Shown here: positions 44,333 through 53,326 of the stretch, one piece after another
How the letters are laid out: each line of letters begins with the position of its first letter
How positions within the stretch are numbered: position 1 is the first letter of the stretch
Origin: CAZHZT01 sp964537285
Lineage (GTDB): Bacteria; Bacteroidota; Bacteroidia; Chitinophagales; Saprospiraceae
Reading direction: 5' to 3'
DNA: 64,000 bases
Assembly (NCBI GenBank): GCA_964537285.1
Contig: CAZHZT010000010.1
Location: 1 to 64,000 of the forward strand
Notes under the pieces: generated by a model
Told to the model about the DNA's origin: nothing
Databases searched by the model: none
The model's input: only the letters and a program-made list of their open reading frames with translations
Made by a program: the position numbers and the translations under genes

Positions 44333-45163
44333 CTAGCTTCTGGATTTACGCTTAGAAATGATCAAACGATCTGAATATTTGTTCTTTCTACGTGTTTTCT
44401 GACCTTTAGCCATAATACCTGTTCTAGAGCGCGGGTGCCCACCAGAGCCTTTCCCTTCACCACCACCCATTGGGTGATCAACAGGGTTCATAGCTACACC
44501 TCTCGTACGAGGTCTTCTACCTTTCCAACGAGAACGACCAGCTTTTCCGCCTACTTCAAGGCTATGATCCGGATTGGATGTAGATCCGATGGTCGCTTTA
44601 CAAGTCTGGAGAATTCTACGAACTTCCCCTGAAGGTAATTTCACACTTGCATAGCGACCTTCACGGCCCATAAGCTGGCCAAAGGTTCCGGCTGAACGTG
44701 CCAGAGACGCGCCGTTCCCCGGGCGAAGCTCAATAGCATGTATAGTAGAACCTAATGGTATGTCACTTAAGTAAAGAGAATTACCTGTTTCAGGCGGAGC
44801 ATCTTTCCCAGACAAGATAGTGTCCCCGACTTTTAAGCCATTAGGTGCAATTATATAGCGTTTTTCACCATCTTCGTACTCCACCAAGGCAATGAAGGCC
44901 GTTCTGTTCGGATCGTATTCGATCGTTTTCACAGCGGCTGGCATTCCTTCTTTATCTCGCTTGAAATCAATAATACGGTAGCGGCGCTTATGTCCGCCCC
45001 CTTTATACCTCACGGTCATTCTTCCCGAGCTGTTTCTTCCTCCGGATTTTTTCAGAGGAGCCAACAAGCTTTTCTCAGGTTTATCTGTGGTTACTTCAGC
45101 GAACGTATTTCCGATTCGGGTACGTAAGCCTGGAGTAATTGGATTATACTTTTTAACTGGCAT
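44333..45163 (-). CDS. rplB: 50S ribosomal protein L2
   Basis: Protein at the peptidyl-transferase centre, 276 residues. Conserved blocks are [23 protein letters not shown] and the C-terminal [25 protein letters not shown] with the conserved His. It lies 11 bp after rplW. Confidence 0.98.
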   Translation of the reverse strand: MPVKKYNPITPGLRTRIGNTFAEVTTDKPEKSLLAPLKKSGGRNSSGRMTVRYKGGGHKRRYRIIDFKRDKEGMPAAVKTIEYDPNRTAFIALVEYEDGEKRYIIAPNGLKVGDTILSGKDAPPETGNSLYLSDIPLGSTIHAIELRPGNGASLARSAGTFGQLMGREGRYASVKLPSGEVRRILQTCKATIGSTSNPDHSLEVGGKAGRSRWKGRRPRTRGVAMNPVDHPMGGGEGKGSGGHPRSRTGIMAKGQKTRRKNKYSDRLIISKRKSRS

Positions 45164-45174
45164 GACTACGAAAT

Positions 45175-45477
45175 TTAAATATCTCCATAAAAATCGATCG
45201 TATCTCCCATAGCAAGCGTAATGATTGCTTTTTTGTAAGAAGACACTCTTCCTCGGATCATGGCTGTTCGAGTATTTCTATTCTTTGCCTTTCCGGGCAT
45301 TATCAAGGTATTGACCGAGCGTACAGAAACGCCAGGATACATTTCCTCGATGGCATTTTTTATTTCAATCTTATTAGCCTTTTTATCTACGACGAAAGTG
45401 TACTGATTTTTATCCTCGGATAATTTTTCAGCTTTTTCAGAGACAACAGGCTTAATCAGAATATTCTTCTTTAGCAT
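45175..45477 (-). CDS. rplW: 50S ribosomal protein L23
   Basis: Exit-site protein that contacts trigger factor and SRP, 100 residues: [42 protein letters not shown]. It lies 26 bp after rplD. Confidence 0.97.
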   Translation of the reverse strand: MLKKNILIKPVVSEKAEKLSEDKNQYTFVVDKKANKIEIKNAIEEMYPGVSVRSVNTLIMPGKAKNRNTRTAMIRGRVSSYKKAIITLAMGDTIDFYGDI

Positions 45478-45503
45478 GACTGATCTATTTTGAGCCTTAA
45501 GGC

Positions 45504-46130
45504 CTAGCTTATCAAGGTGCTTAGGCGTTCAACAGCGCTTTCTGAAAAAATTAACGTTCCGGTCTTTAATACCTCGTAAGTATTCAAATCATCCGCTCGG
45601 GTAACATCCGCTTTGGGAACATTGCGACTGGATAAATAGAGCATCCGGTCTGTCTCGTTAGTAACTAACAGAGACCTTCCACTTTTCAAACCAAGGTTAT
45701 TCAAGATGTTAACGAACTCCTTTGTTTTCGGAGCCTCGAAGGTAAAATCCTCAAGGATCACCAATTTGCCTTTAGCAAGCTTGTCAGCAAGCACACTTTT
45801 TCTGGCAAGGCGCTTAACCTTTTTATTGAGCCCTACGGTATATTTGTGTGGTTTTGGACCAAACATTCTACCTCCTCCGCGGAAAAGAGGGTTTTTTATA
45901 TCACCGGCACGCGCAGTACCAGTACCCTTTTGGCGCTTTATTTTTCGCGTAGAGCCAGCCACTTCTCCTCTTTCTTTAGATTTATGGGTACCCTGACGCT
46001 GATGGGCGAGATATTGCTTGACTGCCAGATAAACAGCGTGTTCATTGGGTTCAATGCCGAATATTTCTTCTGGAAGCTCTACAACTCGGCCCGTTTTTTC
46101 TCCCTGAATATTTAAAACATCCAATTTCAT
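45504..46130 (-). CDS. rplD: 50S ribosomal protein L4
   Basis: Exit-tunnel protein of 208 residues. I use 46130 (MKLDVLNIQGEKTG) as start, 4 bp after rplC, because the alternative at 46145 overlaps rplC by 11 bp. The conserved RQGTHKSKERGEVAGSTRKIKRQKGTGTARAGDIKNPLFRGGG loop lines the tunnel. In gamma-proteobacteria L4 also represses the S10 operon; a structured spacer lies upstream of rplC here. Confidence 0.97.
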   Translation of the reverse strand: MKLDVLNIQGEKTGRVVELPEEIFGIEPNEHAVYLAVKQYLAHQRQGTHKSKERGEVAGSTRKIKRQKGTGTARAGDIKNPLFRGGGRMFGPKPHKYTVGLNKKVKRLARKSVLADKLAKGKLVILEDFTFEAPKTKEFVNILNNLGLKSGRSLLVTNETDRMLYLSSRNVPKADVTRADDLNTYEVLKTGTLIFSESAVERLSTLIS

Positions 46131-46134
46131 AAGC

Positions 46135-46755
46135 CTACTTTTCAATAATTACATAAGACCCCTTATGACCGGGTATTGCTCCTTTCACGAGAATCAAGTT
46201 CTTCTCAGGAAAAATTTTAAAAACTCTAAGGTTTTTGACTTTCACGCGCTTTCCACCAGTACGACCGGCCATACGCATTCCTTTGAATACTTTCGCAGGA
46301 TAAGAACAAGCACCGATGGCCCCGGGAGCTCTTTGGCGGTTGTGCTGTCCGTGCGTAGCATCATTTACCCCACGGAAATTGTGGCGTTTTACTACCCCTT
46401 GAAAACCTTTACCCTTTGAAGTTCCGATAGCACTTACCATATCGCCTTCTTCAAAAACCTCATCAACGGTTACTATTTCTCCAAGGTTTTTCTCCAGTGA
46501 TGCATCTCTGAACTCAACTAACCTCTTTTTAGGAGCTGTTTTAGCACAATCAAAGTGCCCTTGCATACCTTTAGAAGTATTTTTCACTTTGGCATCATCA
46601 AACGCTAATTGAAGCGAATTATAGCCATCTGAGTCCTCTGTTTTAACCTGCGTTATAACACAAGGCCCAGCTTCAACAATAGTGCAGGCAAAGTTTCGAC
46701 CTTCACCATCAAAGATGTTGGTCATCCCTACTTTTCTACCGATAATTCCGTCCAC
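46135..46755 (-). CDS. rplC: 50S ribosomal protein L3
   Basis: Assembly-initiator protein of the large subunit, 206 residues. It starts [21 protein letters not shown] and has the conserved [54 protein letters not shown], with the methylated Gln region. It is preceded by an unusually long 279-bp gap after rpsJ. Confidence 0.98.
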   Translation of the reverse strand: MDGIIGRKVGMTNIFDGEGRNFACTIVEAGPCVITQVKTEDSDGYNSLQLAFDDAKVKNTSKGMQGHFDCAKTAPKKRLVEFRDASLEKNLGEIVTVDEVFEEGDMVSAIGTSKGKGFQGVVKRHNFRGVNDATHGQHNRQRAPGAIGACSYPAKVFKGMRMAGRTGGKRVKVKNLRVFKIFPEKNLILVKGAIPGHKGSYVIIEK

Positions 46756-46911
46756 GATAGATATTTTTTTGCTCGCAGCAGATCAATTCCCATAGAGAAC
46801 ACTACCAATAAGATAGCTATCCATAGACACAAGGCCCTGAAGCCCCAGCCTGGATCAATAGGAAAGATTTCCTGCGAAAAAGGTTATAAAAAATTGACCC
46901 TGAATGTCTTT

Positions 46912-46968
46912 GAACCTACTAGCACCCTCCGAATTTAGAATAATCTAACGGAGAGACACTAAAGGTTC
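46912..46968 (-). promoter_or_regulatory. Structured leader between rpsJ and rplC
   Basis: On the minus strand GAACCT (46968-46963) pairs with AGGTTC (46917-46912), enclosing TTAG/CTAG and an inner stem CTCCG/CGGAG with a TTAGA/TCTAA extension. This three-tier stem sits in the middle of the 279-bp gap (46756-47034), which holds no gene. A ribosomal-protein feedback site or a processing site is plausible. Confidence 0.4.
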
Positions 46969-47034
46969 ATTTAACTCAGTGGCAATTCAATTTAAAATAG
47001 TAAGAAGATAAGATACACTCCGTAAAGGAAAGTA

Positions 47035-47343
47035 TCACGTCAATTTAACCTGAATATCAACCCCACTTGGCAGTTCCAGCTTAGACAATGCGTCTACTGT
47101 TTTTTGAGTAGGCGTGTAAATTTCGATCAGGCGTTTGTGTGTACGCAACTGAAACTGCTCCCGAGATTTTTTATTGACGTGCGGCGAACGGAGCACGGTA
47201 AAGATTTTTTTCTCGGTTGGCAGCGGAATCGGTCCAGTAACAACAGCACCGCTGTTACGCACGGTCTTAACGATCTTCTCCGTTGATTTATCGACCAAAT
47301 TGTGGTCGTAAGAGCGGAGTTTAATTCTGATCTTCTGATTCAT
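47035..47343 (-). CDS. rpsJ: 30S ribosomal protein S10
   Basis: Head protein of the small subunit, also the antitermination factor NusE, 102 residues: [30 protein letters not shown] and [36 protein letters not shown]. It follows fusA directly with an 83-bp gap; tuf is not between them. Confidence 0.98.
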   Translation of the reverse strand: MNQKIRIKLRSYDHNLVDKSTEKIVKTVRNSGAVVTGPIPLPTEKKIFTVLRSPHVNKKSREQFQLRTHKRLIEIYTPTQKTVDALSKLELPSGVDIQVKLT

Positions 47344-47426
47344 ACCTTAAATAAGAATAATTAATAAGTAAACTTAAAAGAAGGCAGGATGCTTTTCATC
47401 CTGCTTTATAATATTTCTTAAGGGCA

Positions 47427-49571
47427 TTAAGCTTTAACAGCGCCCTTTGCTTTTTCAATAATATCTTCAGCGATGTTCTTAGGAGCTGGATCGTAGTGAG
47501 AAAACTCCATTGAAGAATTCGCACGACCAGAAGTAATGGTACGTAATGTAGTTACATAACCAAACATTTCAGCTAAAGGAACATCAGCCTGAATAGCTAC
47601 AACGCCAACATTACGAGCTTCCTGACCTTTAGGAAGACCACGACGACGGTTAAGGTCACCGATTACAGGCCCTACATATTCTTCAGGAGTAATGATCTCA
47701 AGCTTCATAATTGGTTCAAGAAGCACAGGCTTTGTTTTCTGAGCTGCAGCTTTGAAACCCTCTTTGGCACAAAGTTCGAACGCGATTGGCTTGGAATCCA
47801 CGGCGTGCATAGATCCGTCATAAACACGCACTCTCATGCTGTCGATGCCATATCCTGCAAGAATACCATTATCCATCATTGAATTAAAACCGTCCTTGAT
47901 AGGTTTCATGTAGTTTTTATCGATAGAACCCCCGAAAATATCCCAGATAAACTGGATTCTTTCCTTACCCTTTTTGTAATCATCACTTTCAAGGAATTCA
48001 TCCTCTGCAGGGCCTAATTCGAACTCCATATCGGCGAATAAACCAGAACCACCACTTTGCTTTTTCAATCGCTCACGGTGAGAAACCTGAGTTGTGAGGG
48101 CTTCTTTATAACTAACCTGTGGTTCACCTTGGTTACACTCAACCTTAAATTCCCTTCTAAGACGATCTATAATAATTTCGAGGTGAAGCTCACCCATTCC
48201 GCTAATAACCGTTTGGTTAGTATCTTCATCGTAACGAACGCGGAAAGTAGGATCTTCTTCAGCTAGTTTAGCCAATGCCATACCGAGCTTATCCAGATCT
48301 TTTTGAGACTTAGGCTCAACGGCTACACCGATTACCGGTTCAGGGAATACCATACTCTCCAGAACGATCGGCTTTTGAAGATCACATAAAGTGTCTCCTG
48401 TACGAATATCTTTGAAACCTACCGCAGCGGCAATGTCACCAGCCTCAACACGTGCTATTGAGTTTTGCTTATTAGCATGCATCTGGAAGATACGAGAGAT
48501 CCGCTCTTTAGAATCAGAACGCGTATTCAGTACATAAGAACCCGCATCAAGCGCACCAGAATAAACGCGCATGAAGGCCAAACGACCTACATAAGGGTCA
48601 GTTGCAATTTTGAATGCAAGAGCTGCGAATGGGTCATTCACATCAGGATGACGCTTCTCTTCTTCTTCTGTTTTAGGGTTTGTACCAGTGATGGCTCCGA
48701 TATCGATTGGAGAAGGCAAGAATGCACAAACGGCATCCAATACTGCTTGTACACCTTTATTTTTAAAGGCAGAACCACACATCATCGGTACGAAATCCAT
48801 GTTCATTACCGCAGCACGCACAGCTTCACGCACCTCTTCAGCAGTTAGAGAATCTGGATCCTCGAAGAATTTTTCCATCAACGTTTCATTGTATTCAGCA
48901 ACAGCTTCCAACAATTGTTCTCTTTTTTCAGCAACGAGTTCTTCAAGATCTTCAGGTATATCAATAACTTCGTAAGTCATGCCGAAGTCATCTTCGTTCC
49001 AAACGATCGCCTCATTTGTAATCAAATCGATTACGCCTTTGAAAGTTTCTTCCGCCCCGATAGGAACTTGAAGAGGAACAGCTCTCGAGCCCAGTTTTTC
49101 TTCTACATCTTTAACCACGTTAAAGAAATCAGCACCTGAACGGTCCATTTTATTAACGAATCCGATACGAGGAACTCTATAGTTATCGGCGAGACGCCAG
49201 TTTGTTTCAGATTGAGGTTCTACACCACTAACGGCGCAGAATAAGAATACAAGGCCATCAAGAACACGCAGAGAACGGTTTACCTCGACGGTAAAGTCAA
49301 CGTGACCCGGAGTGTCGATGATATTTACAGCGTACTCCTGGCCGGTAACCTTCCACGTCCAGCTTGTTTTAGTTGCTGCGGAAGTAATAGTGATACCACG
49401 CTCTTGCTCCTGCTCCATCCAGTCCATGGTAGCCGCTCCATCGTGCACTTCACCAATTTTATGACTGATACCAGTATAGAACAGGACACGTTCCGTGGTG
49501 GTCGTCTTACCGGCATCAATATGCGCTGCGATACCAATATTTCGGGTAAACTTAAGATCTTTATTTGCCAT
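47427..49571 (-). CDS. fusA: Elongation factor G
   Basis: Translocase GTPase of 714 residues. The GTP-binding motifs are [15 protein letters not shown] (G1), [10 protein letters not shown] (G2), DTPGHVDF (G3) and NKMDRSGAD (G4). Domains II to V follow in full, with the domain IV end near [15 protein letters not shown]. No truncation is seen. It lies 45 bp after rpsG. Confidence 0.98.
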   Translation of the reverse strand: MANKDLKFTRNIGIAAHIDAGKTTTTERVLFYTGISHKIGEVHDGAATMDWMEQEQERGITITSAATKTSWTWKVTGQEYAVNIIDTPGHVDFTVEVNRSLRVLDGLVFLFCAVSGVEPQSETNWRLADNYRVPRIGFVNKMDRSGADFFNVVKDVEEKLGSRAVPLQVPIGAEETFKGVIDLITNEAIVWNEDDFGMTYEVIDIPEDLEELVAEKREQLLEAVAEYNETLMEKFFEDPDSLTAEEVREAVRAAVMNMDFVPMMCGSAFKNKGVQAVLDAVCAFLPSPIDIGAITGTNPKTEEEEKRHPDVNDPFAALAFKIATDPYVGRLAFMRVYSGALDAGSYVLNTRSDSKERISRIFQMHANKQNSIARVEAGDIAAAVGFKDIRTGDTLCDLQKPIVLESMVFPEPVIGVAVEPKSQKDLDKLGMALAKLAEEDPTFRVRYDEDTNQTVISGMGELHLEIIIDRLRREFKVECNQGEPQVSYKEALTTQVSHRERLKKQSGGSGLFADMEFELGPAEDEFLESDDYKKGKERIQFIWDIFGGSIDKNYMKPIKDGFNSMMDNGILAGYGIDSMRVRVYDGSMHAVDSKPIAFELCAKEGFKAAAQKTKPVLLEPIMKLEIITPEEYVGPVIGDLNRRRGLPKGQEARNVGVVAIQADVPLAEMFGYVTTLRTITSGRANSSMEFSHYDPAPKNIAEDIIEKAKGAVKA

Positions 49572-49616
49572 GATGAGATAGGAATATTGCGATGTTCAAA
49601 AAATTATAAAGTTGTA

Positions 49617-50084
49617 CTAGATTTTGAAGTGAGCAAAGGCACGGTTTGATTCGGCCATTTTATGCGTATCTTCTTTACGTTTTACGGCAGCGCCTTCATT
49701 TTTACTTGCTGCGATCAGTTCAGCAGCCATTTTTTCAGCCATACCTTTACCACTACGAGCGCGTGCAAAGCGGATCAGCCATTTCATGCCGATAGAGATT
49801 TTGCGTTTTGCTCTAATTTCAGTAGGTATCTGGAAAGTCGCTCCACCGATACGGCGGCTACGCACTTCAACTTGAGGCATTGCATTATTAAGCGCTTTTT
49901 TCCACACCTCGTGCTCGTTATCTTTTGTTCTTTTTTTCACAATATCCATTGCTTCATAGAACACTTTAAAAGCAGCAGCTTTTTTTCCATCAAGCATCAT
50001 ATTATTGACGAACTGCGTAACCATGGGATCTCCAAATCTCGGGTCCGGCTCAATGATACGTAACTTGGGTTTTCTTTTTCTCAT
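49617..50084 (-). CDS. rpsG: 30S ribosomal protein S7
   Basis: Primary head-assembly protein, 155 residues: [35 protein letters not shown] and YQIPTEIR-type block ([28 protein letters not shown]), ending [13 protein letters not shown]. It lies 41 bp after rpsL. Confidence 0.98.
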   Translation of the reverse strand: MRKRKPKLRIIEPDPRFGDPMVTQFVNNMMLDGKKAAAFKVFYEAMDIVKKRTKDNEHEVWKKALNNAMPQVEVRSRRIGGATFQIPTEIRAKRKISIGMKWLIRFARARSGKGMAEKMAAELIAASKNEGAAVKRKEDTHKMAESNRAFAHFKI

Positions 50085-50125
50085 CGCTTATATAATATTG
50101 TCGCTATTTCTCTTACTTAAATAAA

Positions 50126-50497
50126 TTATTTCGGACGCTTCGTTCCGTATTTTGATCTAGACTTTTTACGGTCATTCACTCCTGCCGTATCTAAAGCACC
50201 ACGAACGATAGTATAACGTACCCCGGGTAGATCTTTCACACGACCGCCTCTCACGAGAACGATGGAGTGTTCCTGAAGGTTGTGCCCTTCACCAGGGATA
50301 TAGGCAATCACCTCGATACCGTTCGTCAAACGCACTTTAGCCACTTTTCTCAGAGCCGAGTTCGGCTTTTTAGGAGTGGTAGTGTAAACACGCGTACAAA
50401 CGCCTCTACGTTGAGGGCAAGAATCCAGAGCCCTAGATTTACTTTTTTGGATGATTCTTTTTCTTCCTTTCCGCACCAATTGATTGATCGTCGGCAT
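50126..50497 (-). CDS. rpsL: 30S ribosomal protein S12
   Basis: Decoding-centre protein of 123 residues and the first gene of the cluster. It begins [21 protein letters not shown]. The [17 protein letters not shown] region carries the lysine where streptomycin-resistance mutations occur in other species (wild type here), as does the [25 protein letters not shown] loop. Confidence 0.98.
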   Translation of the reverse strand: MPTINQLVRKGRKRIIQKSKSRALDSCPQRRGVCTRVYTTTPKKPNSALRKVAKVRLTNGIEVIAYIPGEGHNLQEHSIVLVRGGRVKDLPGVRYTIVRGALDTAGVNDRKKSRSKYGTKRPK

Positions 50498-50584
50498 ACA
50501 AATACTATTATTCGCTATAAGTTTTAATTATTGTTTATCTCTTGCTATTATTGAGGGATAACACCCCGCTTTCAAAAGAGATTG

Positions 50585-50615
50585 CAAAGGTAGTACTATT
50601 TTATTGAAAATCAAA
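50585..50615 (-). promoter_or_regulatory. Canonical Bacteroidota promoter of the ribosomal cluster
   Basis: On the minus strand TTTG (50615-50612) and TACCTTTG (50592-50585) are separated by 19 nt, an exact match to the TTTG-N19-TAnnTTTG consensus for the phylum's primary sigma factor. Transcription should start near 50578, giving an rpsL leader of about 80 nt. Confidence 0.88.
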
Positions 50616-50644
50616 AGCAAATTTTTAATTATTTAATTTTTCTT

Positions 50645-51115
50645 ATGGATGTAAAAATTCGTAGAGCAGAACCGGAGGATATCGAGGGCATTTACGACTT
50701 AGTTAAAGAACTCGCAGTTTATGAAAAAGAGCCTGAAGCTGTAACCGCAACTCTTGATGATTATTACCGAGATTTTGCTGATGGGTACTTTGATTCCCAT
50801 GTAGCCGAGTATGAGAACCAAATTATCGGAATGACTGTATTTTATATGACTTACTCTACCTGGAAAGGAAAAATGCTTTACCTGGAAGATTTTGTCATTA
50901 AATCTGATTTCCGCCAAAAAGGGATCGGCCAATTATTGTTCGATGCTTTTATCGAAGAAGCTAAAAGGCAAGAGGCTCGCCTGGTAAAGTGGCAGGTATT
51001 ACATTGGAATGAACCTGCTATAAAATTTTATGAAAAAAATAAGGCCTTAATAGAGAAGGAGTGGTATAATGGAAAGTTGTTCCTGGGTGAGGATTTAAGG
51101 GAGAAGAGGAATTGA
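50645..51115 (+). CDS. GNAT acetyltransferase (diamine/SAT-like)
   Basis: A 156-residue N-acetyltransferase. It has the layout of spermidine/spermine and thialysine acetyltransferases: an N-terminal IRRAEPEDIEGIYDLVKELAVYEKEPEAVTAT, then MLYLEDFVIKSDFRQKGIGQLLFDAFIEEA with the acetyl-CoA loop and WNEPAIKFYEKNKA. Polyamine or amine substrates are plausible. It diverges from rpsL across 147 bp. Confidence 0.88.
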   Translation: MDVKIRRAEPEDIEGIYDLVKELAVYEKEPEAVTATLDDYYRDFADGYFDSHVAEYENQIIGMTVFYMTYSTWKGKMLYLEDFVIKSDFRQKGIGQLLFDAFIEEAKRQEARLVKWQVLHWNEPAIKFYEKNKALIEKEWYNGKLFLGEDLREKRN

Positions 51116-51147
51116 CAATTGGCAGGATTTCATATTTCCTGAAAATC

Positions 51148-51177
51148 AGACTTGTTCTGGAGCTGCAGAACAAGTCT
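51148..51177. repeat. Hairpin N1
   Basis: AGACTTGTTCTG and CAGAACAAGTCT are perfect 12-bp arms around GAGCTG, 33 bp after the acetyltransferase stop codon. A related, looser copy (N2) lies before the next gene but one. The gene-free interval 51116-51446 holds N1 and A2. Confidence 0.6.
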
Positions 51178-51253
51178 ACTGAAATTCCTTGACAAATTTT
51201 TGGAAAGAAAATTATTATGCACTAGCTCAACTTCAGGCCTTTACAAAATATCC

Positions 51254-51361
51254 TTCTTTGACAAATTGTGTGGAACTTCGAAATGATAACCCTTGAATGC
51301 CCTTGTGGTTGAAAGGGTTATCATTTTGAAGTTCCATTTTCCACAATTTATGTCAAAGAAC
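51254..51361. repeat. Palindromic repeat A2
   Basis: A full 108-bp copy of family A: TTCTTTGACAAATTGTGTGG on the left, TTTATGTCAAAGAAC on the right, and an inner AATGATAACCC/GGGTTATCATT stem. Compared with A3 (GATAAGCC/GGCTTATC) the stem differs by a paired change. Confidence 0.85.
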
Positions 51362-51446
51362 TCAAAATATTTAGTACGACTCACTCAATAATACTTGAAG
51401 AAAAAATCAAAAAACACTAACTTCCCCTAGGCAAATATTATCGTCT

Positions 51447-53240
51447 ATGAAGCATGTAACACTGCTCTTTCTTTTTTTCATGACCGTTTCGAGAGCATTC
51501 GGGCAACAGGCCTTTTATTCATCACAAACTACTATTATTGAAGTTAAACCAGAGCAGAACGCCTACGTAATCAACTTAAGCGCTAGAGGATTTTTACCCC
51601 CACACTCAAAAGAACGGGTCTCTATCTTTCTTACGGAATTAGAAGAATTAGAAAGCTGGACAGCCTCCTATCAAATTGTGGGTGAGAAGCAGAAGAAGCT
51701 CAAGTCGAAGCAATTAGAATGTAATGATGCCCTTGGAGTATCCTTTTACAACGGCCTCAGGGAATGCCATTTTGAGTTCGAAAGCGGTCAACAGCCTATG
51801 TTAATCCAGTATCAGTATGAAATAAGTGCGGAAGAATTGCCCCTTCTTTCGTCCCTGCTTCTGGAAAACCCTCAACAAACGGACACTTTTTCATTCCAGA
51901 TAATCGTACCAGAGCCTTATGTACTTTCGTATAAAGTAGATAAAACCTATGTACAAGCTATCGAAACAAATAGCTTTTCGACAGCGAACGGCATGCTTTA
52001 CCATTTTGTATCTACTCAAAAAAAACGGCCGGTGACAGAAAAGCGTTTCATGTCTTTAAGTCGATTATTAGTGCATCCCAGGCACTCCAAAGCTGAAACG
52101 CACTTTAGCAAATGGTATCGTAAATTAATCGCTCCGCATTCGACGCTCAGGAAAAACTCAATTCAGCAAGTGTCTGCTTCATTGAAAGATTCATTTCCAA
52201 ACAACCTTGATCAAATAAGGGAATTATTCTATTATGTTCGAGATAAATTACGATACATAGATTTTGAAAACGGCCTGGGTGCTGTGCGACCTCGAAATGT
52301 GAACGAAGTACTTAGTAAGCAACAAGGAGATTGCAAGGACATGAGCAACCTCCTTTGTCAGTTGCTTCAGATTAATGGCTATGAAGCCTATATGGCCTTA
52401 GTCGGCACTCAATCTCATTACTACGATTGGGACTTTCCTTCATTGGCATCTGCGAACCATGCCATTTGTGCCGTTAAAATAAAGGAAGAATGGCTTTTCT
52501 TAGATCCAACAGAAAAATATGGTATTTTTGGACTGCCCAGCAGAAGTATCCAGGGAAGGCAGGCCTTTATACTTGCCGAAAACCCCATTCTGGAAGCAAT
52601 TCCTGTTGTAGATGCACGTAAAAACAGAAGTAGTCATCAGCTTTACATTAAACAGGACGAAGACGTGTTCAAAGGGACTTACCAACTCGAAGCCCAAAAC
52701 CATGCTAGTATTCCGTACAAAGCAGCATTACATTATGTAAGCAGTACAGAGACCAAGCATTACCTTGAACAACAGCTTCGAGCTTCCAGCGAACGATTGT
52801 TCTTTGAGCAAATCAAAGCCGTCGACATAGATAATAGCGTCCAGGTATCGTCTGAAGTAGAGGCTGAGCCAGAATGGATCCGACTTGAAGATAAGAGCTA
52901 TTTGTCCCTTCAGTTTCTTCCGTTTCCTCATAATCACCCTGGCTTTTTATCGAAGGAACATGATTGGATCAAATACTCGACTGAAGAGAATGTATTTGAA
53001 GTAGTTATTGAAATGTCTGAACCATTTAAACTGGAGCCATTTTCCAAAAAATCAATTCATAAGGAAGGGATTTCATTCGAATTGAGCATTCATCAAGCCA
53101 GCCCTACCCGATTAGTAGTGGCCTATAATTATAAATGTGACTTAACCGTGATTTACTCGGAAAAGACGGAGGCGTTTAATCAGGTCAATAATTTTATTTG
53201 GGAACAAATGGGTAAATCGCTAAAAATAGTCCCTCTTTAA
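51447..53240 (+). CDS. Exported transglutaminase-like protein with intact triad
   Basis: A 597-residue protein with a signal peptide (MKHVTLLFLFFMTVSRAFGQ). An N-terminal beta domain (about 25-200) precedes a transglutaminase-like core whose catalytic triad is Cys296 (QGDCKDMSNLL), His338 (ANHAICAV) and Asp353 (FLDPT). A C-terminal beta domain follows. Family members act as peptidases or cross-linking enzymes; the substrate is unknown. It lies just before a related protein without the triad (53327), and the two are probably a functional pair. Confidence 0.88.
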   Translation: MKHVTLLFLFFMTVSRAFGQQAFYSSQTTIIEVKPEQNAYVINLSARGFLPPHSKERVSIFLTELEELESWTASYQIVGEKQKKLKSKQLECNDALGVSFYNGLRECHFEFESGQQPMLIQYQYEISAEELPLLSSLLLENPQQTDTFSFQIIVPEPYVLSYKVDKTYVQAIETNSFSTANGMLYHFVSTQKKRPVTEKRFMSLSRLLVHPRHSKAETHFSKWYRKLIAPHSTLRKNSIQQVSASLKDSFPNNLDQIRELFYYVRDKLRYIDFENGLGAVRPRNVNEVLSKQQGDCKDMSNLLCQLLQINGYEAYMALVGTQSHYYDWDFPSLASANHAICAVKIKEEWLFLDPTEKYGIFGLPSRSIQGRQAFILAENPILEAIPVVDARKNRSSHQLYIKQDEDVFKGTYQLEAQNHASIPYKAALHYVSSTETKHYLEQQLRASSERLFFEQIKAVDIDNSVQVSSEVEAEPEWIRLEDKSYLSLQFLPFPHNHPGFLSKEHDWIKYSTEENVFEVVIEMSEPFKLEPFSKKSIHKEGISFELSIHQASPTRLVVAYNYKCDLTVIYSEKTEAFNQVNNFIWEQMGKSLKIVPL

Positions 53241-53269
53241 CAGTATGGTACAAAATTTCAAAATTCAAT

Positions 53270-53309
53270 AGACTTGTTCTGTAGCTGCTAATGGGGTGCA
53301 GAACAAGCT
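53270..53309. repeat. Hairpin N2
   Basis: GACTTGTTCTG and CAGAACAAGCT arms with a 17-nt loop, between the two transglutaminase-like genes. It is related to N1 (51148-51177) by shared arms and by AGCTG in the loop. Confidence 0.5.
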
Positions 53310-53326
53310 TAATTCGCTAAAACATT

